From Pseudogymnoascus destructans (taxonomy: Eukaryota > Ascomycota > Leotiomycetes > Thelebolales > Thelebolaceae): 64,000 nucleotides of DNA. Position numbers and translations under genes: made by a program. The notes under the pieces are model-generated. The model made no database searches and was not told where the DNA came from. It saw only the letters and a program-made list of their open reading frames with translations. Location of the stretch: the NCBI RefSeq assembly GCF_001641265.1, contig NW_020167522.1, positions 1,116,001 through 1,180,000 of the forward strand, given 5' to 3'. Position 1 is the stretch's first letter. Each line of letters opens with the position of its first letter. Below are positions 52,389-64,000 of the stretch, piece by piece.

Positions 52389-55300
52389 ATGAGTAACCTG
52401 CTTTGGAGGGCTTACCTAGAAGACGATGTCGACAGGTGTCGGAATCTGCTAGGCAATGGAGCTCAACTGACAAGCAAGGGCCAGGGCGCCCCGTTCGGCC
52501 ATGGCGGTAGCCTGGGCACAATCGCCAGCAGCCCTGGCGCAGCCTACGCTGCCTCCCCTCGGAATGCCAAGTCAAAGAAATCACTGGGCCACATTGGCAG
52601 TACAGGCGCCAAAAACCCGACAAGTGGTCTCACGAAGGCCGACATCAACAGTCGCGACAGCCAGGGTCTGACCATCCTCCACAGAGCAGTTTCGTCCCAC
52701 ACTGCGGAGTCTCTGGATATCGCACTCGCCTTCATTGAGCATCCACTGATCGATTTATACGTACAAGACAAAGAGAATGGCTGGACTGCGCTGCATCGCG
52801 CTCTGTACTTTGGCAATGTTTCCATCGCTAGAGCTATTCTCAACAAGGATTCGACAGATACATACTTTCAGGGTCCAGGGAGTACAACCACCAAGGGCAC
52901 ACCTCTTGTCCGAATCAAAGACTACGAAGGCAACAGCGCATTTGACGTGTATAACTCCACCACTGCTCGGCGCACTTTACACCCTATCGAGGTTTCTGTC
53001 AAAGTTGACGACTCGGATGACTCGGACTCAGATTATGCTAAAGTGCCGAATACCGAGGCTCCAGGATACGACTCCATCGATGGCGACGAATTTTATGCAT
53101 TCGGTAGCAATAAGAACTTGACCCTTGGATTTGGCGACGAAGACGACCGGCAACACCCGGAAAAAACAACTCTGAAGCGGCCAGACCACTTAATTTGGCG
53201 ATTCTATCGAGAGGTTCTTGAATGTCAGAACGAGGAAGACCATCCCAAGAAAGGCCCGGGGCCCAAGCGAATCGAGGATCTCCCCACCCTGATTAGAAAC
53301 AGGCCGATAATAATCCAAGATGCCATTTTGTCAAAACTCCACAGCGCCATCCTTACGACTGATCCGTATTCGAACCTCTACATGTGCGGTTTTGGGCCGG
53401 GTGGTCGATTAGGTCTCGGTCATGATATTACTAGCTTTAACTACGTTTGCGTAGAAGGAGGCGCATTGGAAGAGAAAAAGGTTTCCGCAGTGGCCCTGGG
53501 GCAGAATCACAGCTTAGCAGTTACCTCGGACGGAGGGGTTGTAAGCTGGGGAACTAATACCTGCGGAACTCTTGGGTATACACTGCCACGACCGCCAAAT
53601 GATGAGGAGCCTATCAACAATATTCCACGGCAGATATTCGGGCCTTTGAAGAAGGAGTTTGTCATTGGCGTTGCCGCATCTTCTATCCATTCTGTGGCCC
53701 ATACCGCCACCTCCCTCTATACATGGGGCAAAAATGAGGGACAGCTTGGCTTAATGGACTCCGACTCGCGGTCTCTGGAAATTCAACCAATTCCCCGAAA
53801 GGTCGCTGCGTCACTTTTCACTTCTCCCATACAAATGGTATCAGCAATTAATCGGGCTACAATATGCTTGCTAGCTAATCACACTGTGTGCGTTTTTACC
53901 AACTACGGATATAGTATTGTCAAATTCCCCCTCTACGGAGGATTCAGCAACTATCATCTCAAATCTCGCACTCTTACTACGCGATATGAGGCGGAGCCTA
54001 GCCATATTTCGTTGGTAACTGCTGGTGGTGACACCATAGCTGCTGTCTCCAGCCGAGGAGATCTGTTTACATTGACTGTCAGCCACAACATCGATTCTAG
54101 CACTTCTTCGGCATCATCGACGACGAATCCAGCCAAAATCCGAAGTTCGCTGTCACAGCCTCAAAAGATCTGGTCGTTACGTAAAGGCAACTGGGATGGT
54201 ATCAAGTCAGTTGGCGTTGGAGAGGATGGCTCCGTTATACTCTGCACGCAAGCTGGTGCTGTTTGGCGCCGCGTCAAGAGGACGAAAGTGAAGGAGGCAT
54301 TTTCGGCGTATACCAAGAATAAGGACTACAAATTTCAGCGCGTACCTGGCCTTACGAATGTTGCTGGGGTGCGTAGTAATATCTTTGGGGGATATGCAGC
54401 TATTCGGAAGGATTGCCACGTCATGACGCAGATATCAATTGATGAGAAGACCCTGTGGGACGATATTGCTCCGCTATTCTGTTTTTCCGGCGAAGAGCTA
54501 TCTTTCTCGACCACCCTACCAGCGGGCAAGAGAGTTAGGTATCCATGGCCTCCTACAGTGTCAATAGATCACCTCGACCCTCTCAGACAAGCTGTTCTCC
54601 TCAGTGCAGATTTTGAAGCAGACGTCGCGCGGCACATCGCCAAGGGTGGTGTCGGCCACGAAAGTTACGATGCTGAGATTTCGAGCTCGGCTGCCAAGAC
54701 CAAAATTCCCATTCACAGCTTTATATTCGCGGCACGCAGCCCTTTGATTAGAGATGCCTTCAGAAGGGCTAAGGAGACCGGCGAATTTATTATTCCCGAT
54801 GTGTTAACAATTCGTGCCACGGATGGCTCGTTAAACATCGAGTTTGAGGACCTCGACTTCATCACCATATTCAACCTAGCATTATACTTGTATACTGACA
54901 AGGTTCTCGACGTCTGGCATTTTTCGCGCAATGTACCTGCCCGTGGGAACCGATACCGTCAAATACGAAACGATCTTATGCATGTGGCTACAAAACTCGA
55001 GATGAATGGGCTGGAAGTCGGGGTGCGGAGAATGGCCGCGCCGCTACGTCGGATGAACATAGACTTCGCTTTTGCCCTGAATGACCCGGCTTTCTTCACC
55101 GATGGCGATGCGGTGATTGAGCTTGATGGCGACGAAGTAACTGTCCACAGTACCTTTTGGCGTCAACGATGCCCTTTCTTCGAGGGCCTGTTTGGTGGCC
55201 GTGCTGGGGGACAGTGGCTTGCAGGTCGCAAGGAAGATTCTGAGCCTGTCCGAGTTGATCTGACCCATATTGAGTCATCGACCTTCGACATTGTGTTAAG

Positions 55301-57166
55301 ACATGTTTACACGGATGCAGGAACCGAATTATTCGACGATATTGTTGTTCAAGATGTGGATGAGTTTTGCGACCTTGTGATGGATGTCATGGGTGTGGCG
55401 AACGAGCTGATGCTCGATCGACTCTCCCAAGCCTGCCAACAAACCCTCGGCCGCTTCGGTAAGTAAATCATTCAACCCTCTGGACAGATAGTCAGCTAAC
55501 AATACCAGTGAACACCCGAAACATCTGCAATTTGTTGAATGATGTGGCTCCTTGCGCTGTCTGCGAATTCAAAGAAGCTGGCCTTGAATATGTCTGCCTG
55601 CAGCTAGAGACTATGCTTGACAACCAGTATGTTTTCACGATGTGCATATATGGAGAAATACTAATGTCCATTAGGTTACTCAATGATCTTGACGATGATC
55701 TACTTGCTGAATTGGACGAGGTCGTTCGAGAAAACCAGTTGGCATGTTTGCCATTTGCTAAAAGCGGCCGAGCAGAATTGCTCCTGCATGAGCGCCACCC
55801 CAGCCTGGTGGGCGAGCTTGACGAGGACAGACAGCGAAAGCTACGAGATATGGCTTTTAGAACCTCCCTCAGAGATGAAGAGGGAAGGTTGTCAAGTTCG
55901 TTCAAGACCCGACTTAGTGGCTTTGGATTTGACGGCGCTTCCTCACCGCCACCTTCAAGTATGACCCCAAAGCCACAGAACACACCTCATCATACAGCAG
56001 CTACCAGCCCATGTATTCGACCTAAGGATTCGATCGCCGATCTAATGTTTGATATGGAAGATGATGAATCTTCGCCACTTGGTCCTTCATCTCCTTCCCT
56101 ACAACCCCTTGGACCAACATCCACTCCACTGGGCGGCTTGAACAAAGCGCTCCCACCTCCTGCCTTCAAGAACAAAGGTAAGAAGTCGATATTTGCGCGC
56201 GACTCTTCGACCCTAAATTCGCCTGACGAACCAGCAACTCCTCCCACAGGATCTCCAGGCGCCAATCCTAAGACATGGGTTTCTCCGGGATTGCCGTCGA
56301 CAAAACTGAACATGCGGGAGATCATGTCTCAAGCGTCCTCAAATCAGACGTCCTCATTGTCCTTGGGCATATCCGCCCAAAGGGAGAAAGACGAGGCAGC
56401 ATCAAGAGCTGCAGCCCCCAAGCTCTCCCAGAAGGAGCGCAAGAAGCAACAGCAACAAGCAGCGTTGGAGCAAGAACAATTGAGTAAGAAGCCCAGCCGC
56501 AATGAAAACCCTTCCGGGCCCTGGCAGGTAGCGGCTGCAGGACCTCGAATCAACCTGAGCGACATTATCGGTGGAGACTCGGGTACTTCTCCATCTGGGG
56601 CATCTAGTCTCAAGGTTCCAACACCAAGCCCGCGCCCACGTGCAGCTTCTCCGGATACACGGTTTTCGGGCCAACGTGGCAAGTCGGACATGTCACCACA
56701 GAGCTACAAATCGCAAAGTCGCGGACCTGCAACACCGCAACCGATGAAGTCGTCGCCGCTAGCCACGAACCGAGAGCTATTTCCTGCGCTTGGTAGTCCG
56801 CGCGCAGAGCCAACGCTGCAGTTGTCTATGGCTGATATTATCGGGCAGCAGAAGCGAGAACAGGACCTGGTCAAAGAGGCGGTCGCGAAGAGGAGTCTGC
56901 AGGAGATTCAAGAGGAGCAGGCGTTTCAGGAGTGGTGGGATAAGGAAAGCCGCAGGGCGCAGGAGGAAGAGACGGCGAGGAGCGAACCTACGCAATCTAT
57001 ACCGAAGAAGGGCAGCAGTTTTAGAGGGAGAGGGAAGAGGGGAAGTGGTGGTGGTGGAGGAGGTAGAGGGGCGAGTAATATGGTTCAAGGCGAGAGCCGG
57101 AAAGGAAAAGATTCGGGCGAGGCTTCCCAGGGAAGGGCGGGTAATAAGGACAAAAGGCAGGCGTAA
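52389..57166 (+). CDS. Ankyrin-RCC1-BTB protein, IBtk-like
   Basis: Exons 52389-55458, 55509-55626 and 55675-57166 give 1,559 residues. The second intron is 48 nt, so the unspliced frame stays open, but splicing joins LDN-Q to LLNDLDDD cleanly. Residues ~1-150 have ankyrin repeats (GLTILHRAVSSH, NGWTALHRALYFGNVSIARA). About 325-640 has RCC1 repeats (NLYMCGFGPGGRLGLGH, GGVVSWGTNTCGTLGY, SLYTWGKNEGQLGL). Two BTB domains follow, at ~755-860 (IPIHSFIFAARSPLIRDAF) and ~905-1020 (VTVHSTFWRQRCPFFEGLF). The last ~450 residues are disordered and end in an RG-rich tail (RGRGKRGSGGGGGGRG). This domain order is that of animal inhibitor of Bruton kinase and its fungal relatives, likely substrate adaptors of Cullin-3 ubiquitin ligases. 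The function in this fungus is inferred. Confidence 0.92.
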
Positions 57167-58316
57167 GGCGTTATGGTATAAAAAGGCATGCCAACGGACG
57201 TTTACGGGGCTGATTTGGGAGTATCCCCGAGTACCCCTGACGGGACGGGAAGGAAAGGCTAGATCCCGCCGCTATGTAGAGATAAAGTTTTGCAGGGTAA
57301 TATATTGTAATACATACCAGCTGCAACTATCTATATGTTGCACGAGATTCCCTTTATCCACGTTCCTTTGCCCTGCCCTGCCCTGCCCTGCCTTGTGTTG
57401 CCTGGAGTCCAGAATGTGGCCTAGCATGTGTCTGCCGAAGTCTAGCTCTTCTTGGCCTAGACTTATTTACGATAAGGCAATGTCTAATCTCTACGGTGTG
57501 CTGTAGACGCACAGACAGACGCTTGTGTCCCCTATAGTCCGCCGTACAACTCTTTAATTAACTTACAGTATTCACCATCCATAGACGACTTCACCTTATT
57601 TACTTGTCCATATTGCATTGAAAATATCCCTTTGTTGAACTCTATATCCCCTATCCTCGCCATCTCCTGCTATTCTTCCCATTGTTTATCACCCCATATC
57701 CCTATCTATCTCTCTATCATAGCCGCCTCAAAGCTACCCACCCACCCGGGAAGGCGCGAGATAGCGTTTGGATCACGAGAGCTACCTTGCAGGTTACGGC
57801 ATGACCATCTAACCATCATCAACCACGGGCCGCGTTCCTCTCCCCTTGAAATCGCCAACCATCGGCCTATAACACGTACAACGCAGGACCAACCAACCTG
57901 CAGGACCACCTCGCCGACGACTCGCGAATCCGCATTCCCACCTCCGCCGACTCTTTGACCGCAGCCCATGCTGTCTGCCTAGCTCCTTCCCTGGCCGCCT
58001 CAAAGCACCACCACCCACATTCCGCATACCTGTCCCTCACCAGCCACAGCAACCACCTAGAACGATCCAGAGCACCAGAGCATTAACTACCGCCGCCTCG
58101 CTCGAATCAACGCCAGACAGATATATTCCTGCGAGCGGCACTGTGACAATGGAAGCTCTAGGGCAACTCCACCATATCGCTCGACTCCATCACAACTGAA
58201 CACACCTGAACCTGCGCGGTTGACTGACCAGCAGCTGGGATCCCCATCGCCGCCACCACCACCCCAGCAGCAGCCTGCGATAGAACTCCTGCCCCTCCGA
58301 ACAGCAGTCTACAATA
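57167..58316. promoter_or_regulatory. Intergenic region and probable 5' UTR of the Atg13 gene
   Basis: 57366-57392 is a short CCCTG pentamer run. 57600-58316 is C/T-rich and lacks a convincing coding frame, and looks like a long leader. No RNA gene is recognised. Confidence 0.4.
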
Positions 58317-61274
58317 ATGCATCAACACCCGCGGCCCCCGCCGAATGGGGCTTCTCCAGCCTCGTCGCCGTCGACGAATCCCTATCGCACGAATAATCCG
58401 AGGGAAGGAGCGCAGAGTGGCCGTAGCCGGTTCGGCTCTGATGCGCCGCAGTATAGCGAGAATGAGTCCAGTGGGATTCGCGGGGAGAATGTTGTGGCTT
58501 CCTCTGGGCCGAGTGCGGAGGCAAGGCGGAAGCTGGATCAGATTGTGCAGGTGAGTTTGCCGTTTGAGGGTGTCTTGCGTTTGTGTGTGCGGTTGCTGAT
58601 GACGGCTAGAACTTCCATACCAAAGCGGCGACTGTGGTATTGCAGTCGAGAATGTCGTTTCCGACTATTCGAACAAAGGATCAGACGACGAAGGTTAATA
58701 AATGGGTGAGTTCACACGGAGCGGAGGTAGCGGTGTGTGGTTCGATATTCGAGTCTAACTTGCCTGCAGTTCCAATTAGAGACCGATGATACAGATGCAT
58801 TTCGCGAGGACTTACGACTATGGAAGACGTGTGGGGGGTTTGAGAATCGCCCTCCACCGTTGATCCTTGAAACATATCTTGACATGTCCGACCTGTCAAA
58901 CAAACAAAGCCTGGTCATTGTGGATGACAACGGCAAGCATTGGGATGTCGCGGAAGCTCTCAATGGGGCTCAGGGCTCAAAACACGGTGACTCACGCCAC
59001 AGGAAACGGCATACAGAAGTTATCCTGGAACGTTGGAAGATAGAGTTGAAGGAAGGCTCGACGGACGAAACATACGACTATGGAGCCATACTGCCGACGA
59101 TATACAAGAAGGCGATAGTCTTCTTTCGCACCCTGTATGCAACCGCCCGCTTCACTCCCGTGTCGAAGTTTGTGAAAGGCATCGGCAAGGTCCCCTCGTC
59201 AAGAGGCGGGCTGAGAATCAATTGCCGGATTATCAACGGCGAATCATTTGTTCCAGCTCACCATGACCCACTCACAATCCCTCTATTCCAGGGGGATGGC
59301 GAGACAACGACGCGATTTAACCTAGGCGAGACAGAAAGCCCTGCTGGACCGTTCTCTGCTGAGGTCTGTTATCGCAACGATTGTAACTTCCGTGCAGCAG
59401 ACTCCGAAGCTCTACTCAGTGAAAGGTTTATGGGTGCTGAGGACTTCTTTCAACCAACATTAGCATCAAGACGGGAAGATCGCAAGAGAGATACAAGGGC
59501 GACAGAGGTTGGCTCATTACCTGTCAATCGACGGTTTTCTGTGGACGTGGAACCGACGCAGACGTACGGGAGCTTGTCTACCTTTCACGGCGAGGGGCCA
59601 ACGCTTGCTGCAAGTCCGATCTCTGCATTGCGGGCTGCTAGGAATATGGGGTCAGAGACTAACTCGCCGCCTGCTGGGTCATCCTATGCGAGATATGCTC
59701 AACCTTCGAGGCCAACATTAAGGGCAAATGAGAGTATTGCCGGCGCGAGAAGACCATCTGTGTCATTTAATCCATTTAAAGCAGGTTCGCTCTCTAGATC
59801 TCCTTTGACTGGCACGTCTTCTCCACAACAAGGGGAGATGCTGCCCCCTGGGTCTTCACAATCCGTACCTCGTACTGTTGGTATGGGCGCATTATCACAG
59901 GCGCGGAATAGATCGTCCCTCACAGCGGGAATGCCTGCGTCTCTGCGTGGCATACCGGTTCAACAAGATAACACTATCTCGCCATCAAGCTCACCAAAGA
60001 CAGTGACTATTAACCGATATAGCAGTAGCTTTAGCCATCGCCGCGGCAGGTTATCGTACGGCGGGACCAGCAGGGCAGAGGATGACCAAGGGAGTAGTGG
60101 CAAGCAGAGCCTCTCATCATCGGCACAACCTGGATCTGGAATACTCGCAGAGGCCATTGCTGGCAGTTCAGGGTCGTTGCAGACTGATGATGATAACATC
60201 TCGGATTTTCTCAACGTCCTTGAAAGCAATAAGAATTTACCGAGCTTCCAACAAAGTGGCAATGAAGCTGCCACAAGGCGAACGGCGTCACAGTTAACGA
60301 GGTTTCAATCTATGAGAGAGTCTCACAACATCCTCACAGAATCTTTGACCTCATCGATGCTCCTGCACCGCTCGTCATCCTCGTCTAGCCGACAACTATC
60401 AAGCGTCCCGCCGATGGTTACAGCAACATCTATCTCGACATCGTCGTCGCCTGGCAAACCAATTTCGCCACACACCCCACATACACCCGCGATTCCCTCG
60501 CGCTTAAGCGCCAACTCCATTGCTGAGTACTCACAACCCCGTCGTGAGCGCACGCGCAGCACAACCGAAGAAGACCGCATCGACGATGTTTCCGGCGACG
60601 AGGACGACAATGGCCCTGGCACCACTGCGATTGACATTCCTCTCTCACCCAGACCACGCCAGTATCCTGGCCGTCGCTCCAGCTCAGTAACCCAGGAGCA
60701 CCGCACTCTCGCTGTTGATGATGACGAAAACGATCTCCCCTTCCACCGCAGCATCAGTCTCGGTGCCGATGACCGCGAGCCTCCCAGCCTCAGCGACCTT
60801 CGCGGCCTCGGTCAGCTCCCAGGCACTGTGCCAGAGGAGACACGCGACCGCTCCTCCCAGCCCCCACCGGGTATCGGGAGCGCGGCTATGGACGGGCCAC
60901 TATCATGTCTTGATAGCGACTCGCCCCCTGTCCCACGCTCCTCAGCGCCGGGATCACAACAACGCCCCGCGCGACGACCCAAGGTTGATCGCAGCTCACT
61001 TTCGGCACAGACGGGGTCGTCGTCTAGCGGCGTGGTGGACACCAGGCGCGCAGGCAGCGTAGAGCGTGAGCGCACTAATCGGTATAGCTTCTCGCGCCCG
61101 CTTGGGCCGCCGTTTGATGATGACGAGTACCCACTGCTGTTCGACATGAGCGAGATCGGGAGGAACTCGGAGCAGTCGCGGCGTAGTCTTGAGGACGGCC
61201 GTGAGGGAACGGGTGGGGGAAGCGAGAGAGATTCGGGTGGTGGTAGTCGCAGGGGGAGCCACCGGGGGTGGTGA
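58317..61274 (+). CDS. ATG13: Autophagy protein Atg13
   Basis: Exons 58317-58550, 58610-58705 and 58770-61274 encode 944 residues; introns are 59 and 64 nt. After a Pro/Ser-rich start, the HORMA domain begins ARRKLDQIVQ|NFHTKAATVVLQSRMSFP and continues across the second intron: KVNKW|FQLETDDTDAFREDLRLWKTCG, then RPPPLILETYLDMS, QSLVIVDDNGKHWDV and IYKKAIVFFRTLYATARFTP. These match fungal Atg13 closely. The remaining ~600 residues are disordered and Ser/Pro-rich, as in other Atg13 proteins, where TOR-controlled phosphorylation regulates binding to Atg1 and Atg17. It acts at the phagophore assembly site. NISDFLNVLESNK near residue 570 lies in the region expected to bind Atg1. The large size is typical of filamentous fungi. 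Confidence 0.95.
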
Positions 61275-61985
61275 GTGAACACACTGACTGGGTGTGAGAT
61301 ATACGTTTTTTGACGGGTAAAAAAGGTTGGAGGTTATTTGCAGTACTCCATTTGACGCGCCAGCCGTTCTGGATCAGAGTCTGAAGGGCACGTTCGGTCC
61401 CCCCCGCGAGGGTGGAGATCGATCTGGGGCGCTTCGTTTCTACGATTTTTTTTTGGCAGGCATTGGTTGTACTTTTGTTTTTATTTTTGGCTTTGGTCTC
61501 GGTATTGGGAGAAGGGGCTACACCGCAGGGGTGGGTAGATATGGGAATCTGCTCTGGTGTTATGCTCTTAATTTGTGGATTCCGCTTCTCGCGGCAGTTT
61601 GAGCGGGTGAAGTGGAGGGGGTGGTTGGGTTTGTGGTTTGGTTTGGTTTGGTTGGTTTTTTTGGCGGGGAGTCTTTAGGGGAGGGGGATCGTATGCGATG
61701 GGATGGATGTTTCTTGGGGTTGGGTGGGGTGGGGAGTTAGATTATATGTGGAAAGAGTAGATTGTTGGTTAAAAATATATATATTTCCCACATATAACTT
61801 AGCGATGATACTGAACCTTGTGCATGGCGGGCCTTGGAATGCCTGGTTTTTGTTCATCTATGGTACCTTTTGTCTATAAGACTCTCTGCTCCTTTTCATG
61901 GAGTTACTTCGTGTAAGAATGTGATGGGAGACTTGGGTTGGTAATTTAATTTAAATATAAATTTGAATTCTATGTTATAACATAC
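61275..61985. other. 3' flank of Atg13, G/T-rich
   Basis: The stretch 61600-61735 is strongly G/T-rich (GGTTTGGTTTGGTTTGG). A hydrophobic 91-codon frame at 61327-61602 has no support as a gene. Nothing else is seen. Confidence 0.4.
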
Positions 61986-62727
61986 ATGTATAGCGAATGT
62001 GCCAAAGAGGGCAGATACCGCTACAACCACCTATGCTATAAAGAAGCTCTATGGCACACAGCAATTCAAGGACCTCATATCTGCTCTAAACAAGACAAAC
62101 AAGTCTAGGCAAAGAAGGACGAAGTGAGACTAAAACGGTAAGACTCTCTACCTTCCTTATAGTAATAATTATAGTAACCAAGAAACAGTGTTAGAGATGG
62201 AGTCCATGCGAGTATTGTCGAGCAGAACCTTGGGATTAGAGCAGGCGGTAGGGCATATGCACATTGGGACGATAACAACATGGCTTAGGAAACTGAGTGG
62301 GAAGAAGATGATGTTATTCAAGAAGCGATGTGGAGGGAAGACGAGAAGGCCAGTGGTTATAGGAAGGCAGACCTTAAGAACACCTAGTTGAAGCTTGAGG
62401 GACAGGCCGATGATACAACCAAGGTACAATTAGCAACACTATTACAAGACTAATACTAATATAGATATAGAAATTTGAAGGCCTTGGATTCTCTATTTAG
62501 CGCCGCAAGTGGAGAGCAGCATATAAGTCAACATTGAGGCTAATGAAGAAAGTCAACACTAACCTAGATTTTATCAACAACCTTCCCCTAGCAATTGACA
62601 CAGAGACTAGGTAAGTCACTATAGTAATATTTATAGTAATCAGCTAACATATACAGGACTTATTATGAGAAGACCCCCCTACACCTCTATTTCACTAAGA
62701 CACAGATGGCAGGTTGGCGGAACTTTG
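61986..62727 (+). pseudogene. Decayed intron-containing gene fragment, probably transposon-derived
   Basis: Several coding-like pieces are joined by intron-like segments. The first contains TATTTYAIKKLYGTQQFKDL, the second an acidic ETEWEEDDVIQEAMWREDE, the third KSTLRLMKKVNTNLDFINNL and TYYEKTPLHLYF. Intron-like segments at ~62135-62188 and ~62612-62656 have GTAAG donors, and each contains TATAGTAATA-type repeats. The family is not recognised. It ends abruptly at the solo LTR. Confidence 0.35.
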
Positions 62728-63662
62728 TGTAATGGTGGGTGCACCAGATGTGAGAATCTAGCCACCCAAGGAAGGGATGATTTTACTAAGACAACACACT
62801 GTCTTAGGAAACAGAGCCAAAGGGTTGTAGCTTAGACTATTCCACAACTCAGCAATCAGGTGTATAATGTAGTGAAGTGGTTCAGACAAGTTGTAACAAA
62901 TGTTGAGTCTGAGAACTCAGGGGTAAGTCAGAGGTTAGCACCTCACTGACTTTTCAGAAACAAAGAATAACAAGATCAATGCTTGGAAGCTTGGAAAAGA
63001 CATAGAAGTATGTGATAGTTGATTTACTGTATTGTCTGCTTGCCCTTTCTTAAGGAAAGGGCAATCCTATTTATGCCAAAGGAGTGTAGTTCTCTCATTT
63101 TCCAAGACTTTCCATGCTAACCAGGCTTGGTAACTGTATTAGAAATTAATTGTGACTGACAACTAGCTTGCTAATCATGTAGTGAACGTAAGAGAAACCC
63201 ATAGAACCATCTCTTGGGTTCCTAGCCTATAGGAAGTGAAAAGCAGGTCCAAGGTCAGAGTACCTATAGATAAATTATGTCATAACTTAACCAATCTTGT
63301 GGGTAATTAAGGAGCGATGACGTGTAATGAATCATAGAGGGTTGTAGAAGCTTCTAGAGCTATCGTTCATGTTCCTAGGCCTCTAGTTGGTAGATATATG
63401 CCATGTGGTAGTATTGGCCCACCCCCTTAAGGAGGAGATTTTCTTAATAACTTGTTCAATGAGTGTTCAAATGATATGCCGTGATGTATGTAGCATAAAC
63501 AGATGTAGTAGAAGAGTTTGCAGCAATCGTTGAGTAGTATTGCTTCTGTTGTTGGTGTGATAAGCCAAGATATGTATGGTGACTTGTAGGTTTGAGGAGG
63601 AGATTTCTAAGTTTGCTCTTGAGTTTGATAGCAAACTGAGTGCAACGAATGTCAGTATGACA
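62728..63662 (+). repeat. Solo LTR (family A), 935 bp
   Basis: Ends TGTAATGG...CAGTATGACA, nearly identical to 34487-35422. Flanks are CTTTG (62723-62727) and CTTAC (63663-63667), which do not match. Confidence 0.88.
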
Positions 63663-63663
63663 C

Positions 63664-63790
63664 TTACTGGGACTGGTCCAAGTACGCGAACAAGCTGCTC
63701 TTGGCCAATCCTTTGATTGACGGCTCCACCACGTCCATGTCAGGGTAACGGCAAGTATATTAGAGCGTTTTAGCAGTCTCTGATGTAAGG
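63664..63790 (+). pseudogene. Tyrosinase gene fragment
   Basis: Immediately after the LTR, the plus strand reads YWDWSKYANKLLLANPLIDG followed by STTSMSG, which fits the central copper-binding domain of fungal tyrosinases (PYWDW...SPIFDG...SMSGNG). A one-base insertion after TCA then shifts the frame; in the next frame GNGKYI follows before a stop at ~63772. The copper-binding histidines upstream are absent because the LTR occupies that place. Only this scrap of the gene is visible. Confidence 0.6.
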
Positions 63791-64000
63791 ACACAGGGCA
63801 CCCAGCTCACAGTAATAGCATATGAGAGTGCGAGTCGGAGGCTAAACAGATGCTCTCCTATAGGTCTACTACGAAGGATACAAAAAAGATGAAGAGAGGA
63901 ATCCGTTGGGTCAATCTCCTTAAGTACCTGAAACGGGTCCGACTCGGCTAACCTGCCTTCACTCTCACCACGTGACCGTAACCTGTCCGACTCAGATCCT
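63791..64000. other. Unannotated end of window
   Basis: No feature is recognised. Confidence 0.3.

Noticed and set aside
57632..58052. Small frames upstream of Atg13 on both strands
   Set aside because: C/T-rich leader sequence produces open frames on both strands; none has recognisable composition or neighbours.
61327..61678. Hydrophobic small frames after Atg13
   Set aside because: They lie in low-complexity G/T-rich 3' flank, lack family resemblance, and overlap each other in different frames.
63664..64000. A secondary-metabolite or pigment gene cluster
   Set aside because: Only a frameshifted scrap of a tyrosinase is present and no other cluster gene is seen.
1..64000. tRNA, rRNA genes or CRISPR-like arrays
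   Set aside because: I looked for tRNA-like internal promoter and cloverleaf patterns and for regularly spaced repeats with unique spacers and saw none. The tandem repeats present are contiguous or lie in LTRs and transposon ends.

Overview
The window looks like a repeat-rich stretch of chromosome from a filamentous ascomycete (Pezizomycotina). Introns are 45-71 nt, start GTAAGT/GTATGT-like, and carry CTAAC or CTGAC branch sites just before the 3' splice site. The host genes are fungal types (Flc/TRP channel, Atg13, GH76 cell-wall mannosidase, sugar-proton symporter), and the transposons are the usual fungal set (hAT, Fot/pogo, Tc1/mariner, MULE, chromodomain Ty3/gypsy). I cannot name the species.

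Layout. 1-6.6 kb is a host block: a partial Flc/TRP-like channel, a sugar transporter, and a sulfatase divergent from that transporter. 6.75-12.65 kb is a 5.9-kb hAT transposon with 13-bp inverted ends and an exact 8-bp target duplication. It carries three genes: a divergent histone H3 variant, an unknown protein with an acidic middle, and the transposase. 12.7-17.1 kb holds decayed repeats. 17.1-22.8 kb is a Tc1-like element split by a Fot/pogo-like insertion and a second hAT. 23.5-36.2 kb is a unit bounded by ~296-bp inverted repeats and TA dinucleotides. It encodes a broken SNF2-type helicase interrupted by a Ty3/gypsy element with identical LTRs and by two solo LTRs; removing these three insertions on paper, with one target copy each, rejoins the reading frame. 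37.2-38.3 kb has a bZIP-like gene ending in a 64-bp palindrome. 38.5-48.5 kb has a MULE remnant, an unknown fragment, a second gypsy element and a pogo-like remnant. 49.5-61.3 kb is a second host block: GH76 enzyme, a large ankyrin-RCC1-BTB protein and Atg13. 61.9-64 kb is again decayed, with a solo LTR joining two unrelated gene fragments.

The most notable item is the histone H3 variant inside the hAT. Its two introns are both multiples of three and, when removed, give a protein that aligns with H3. Short TCTGGTAATC-type repeats fill the introns and spacers of all three genes of that element, on both strands. Other points of interest are the long-inverted-repeat helicase unit, an antisense zinc-cluster-like reading frame at the 3' end of the first gypsy element, and the palindrome in the bZIP-like gene.

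Exon boundaries were read by eye from splice signals and reading frame. No alignment or database search was run.
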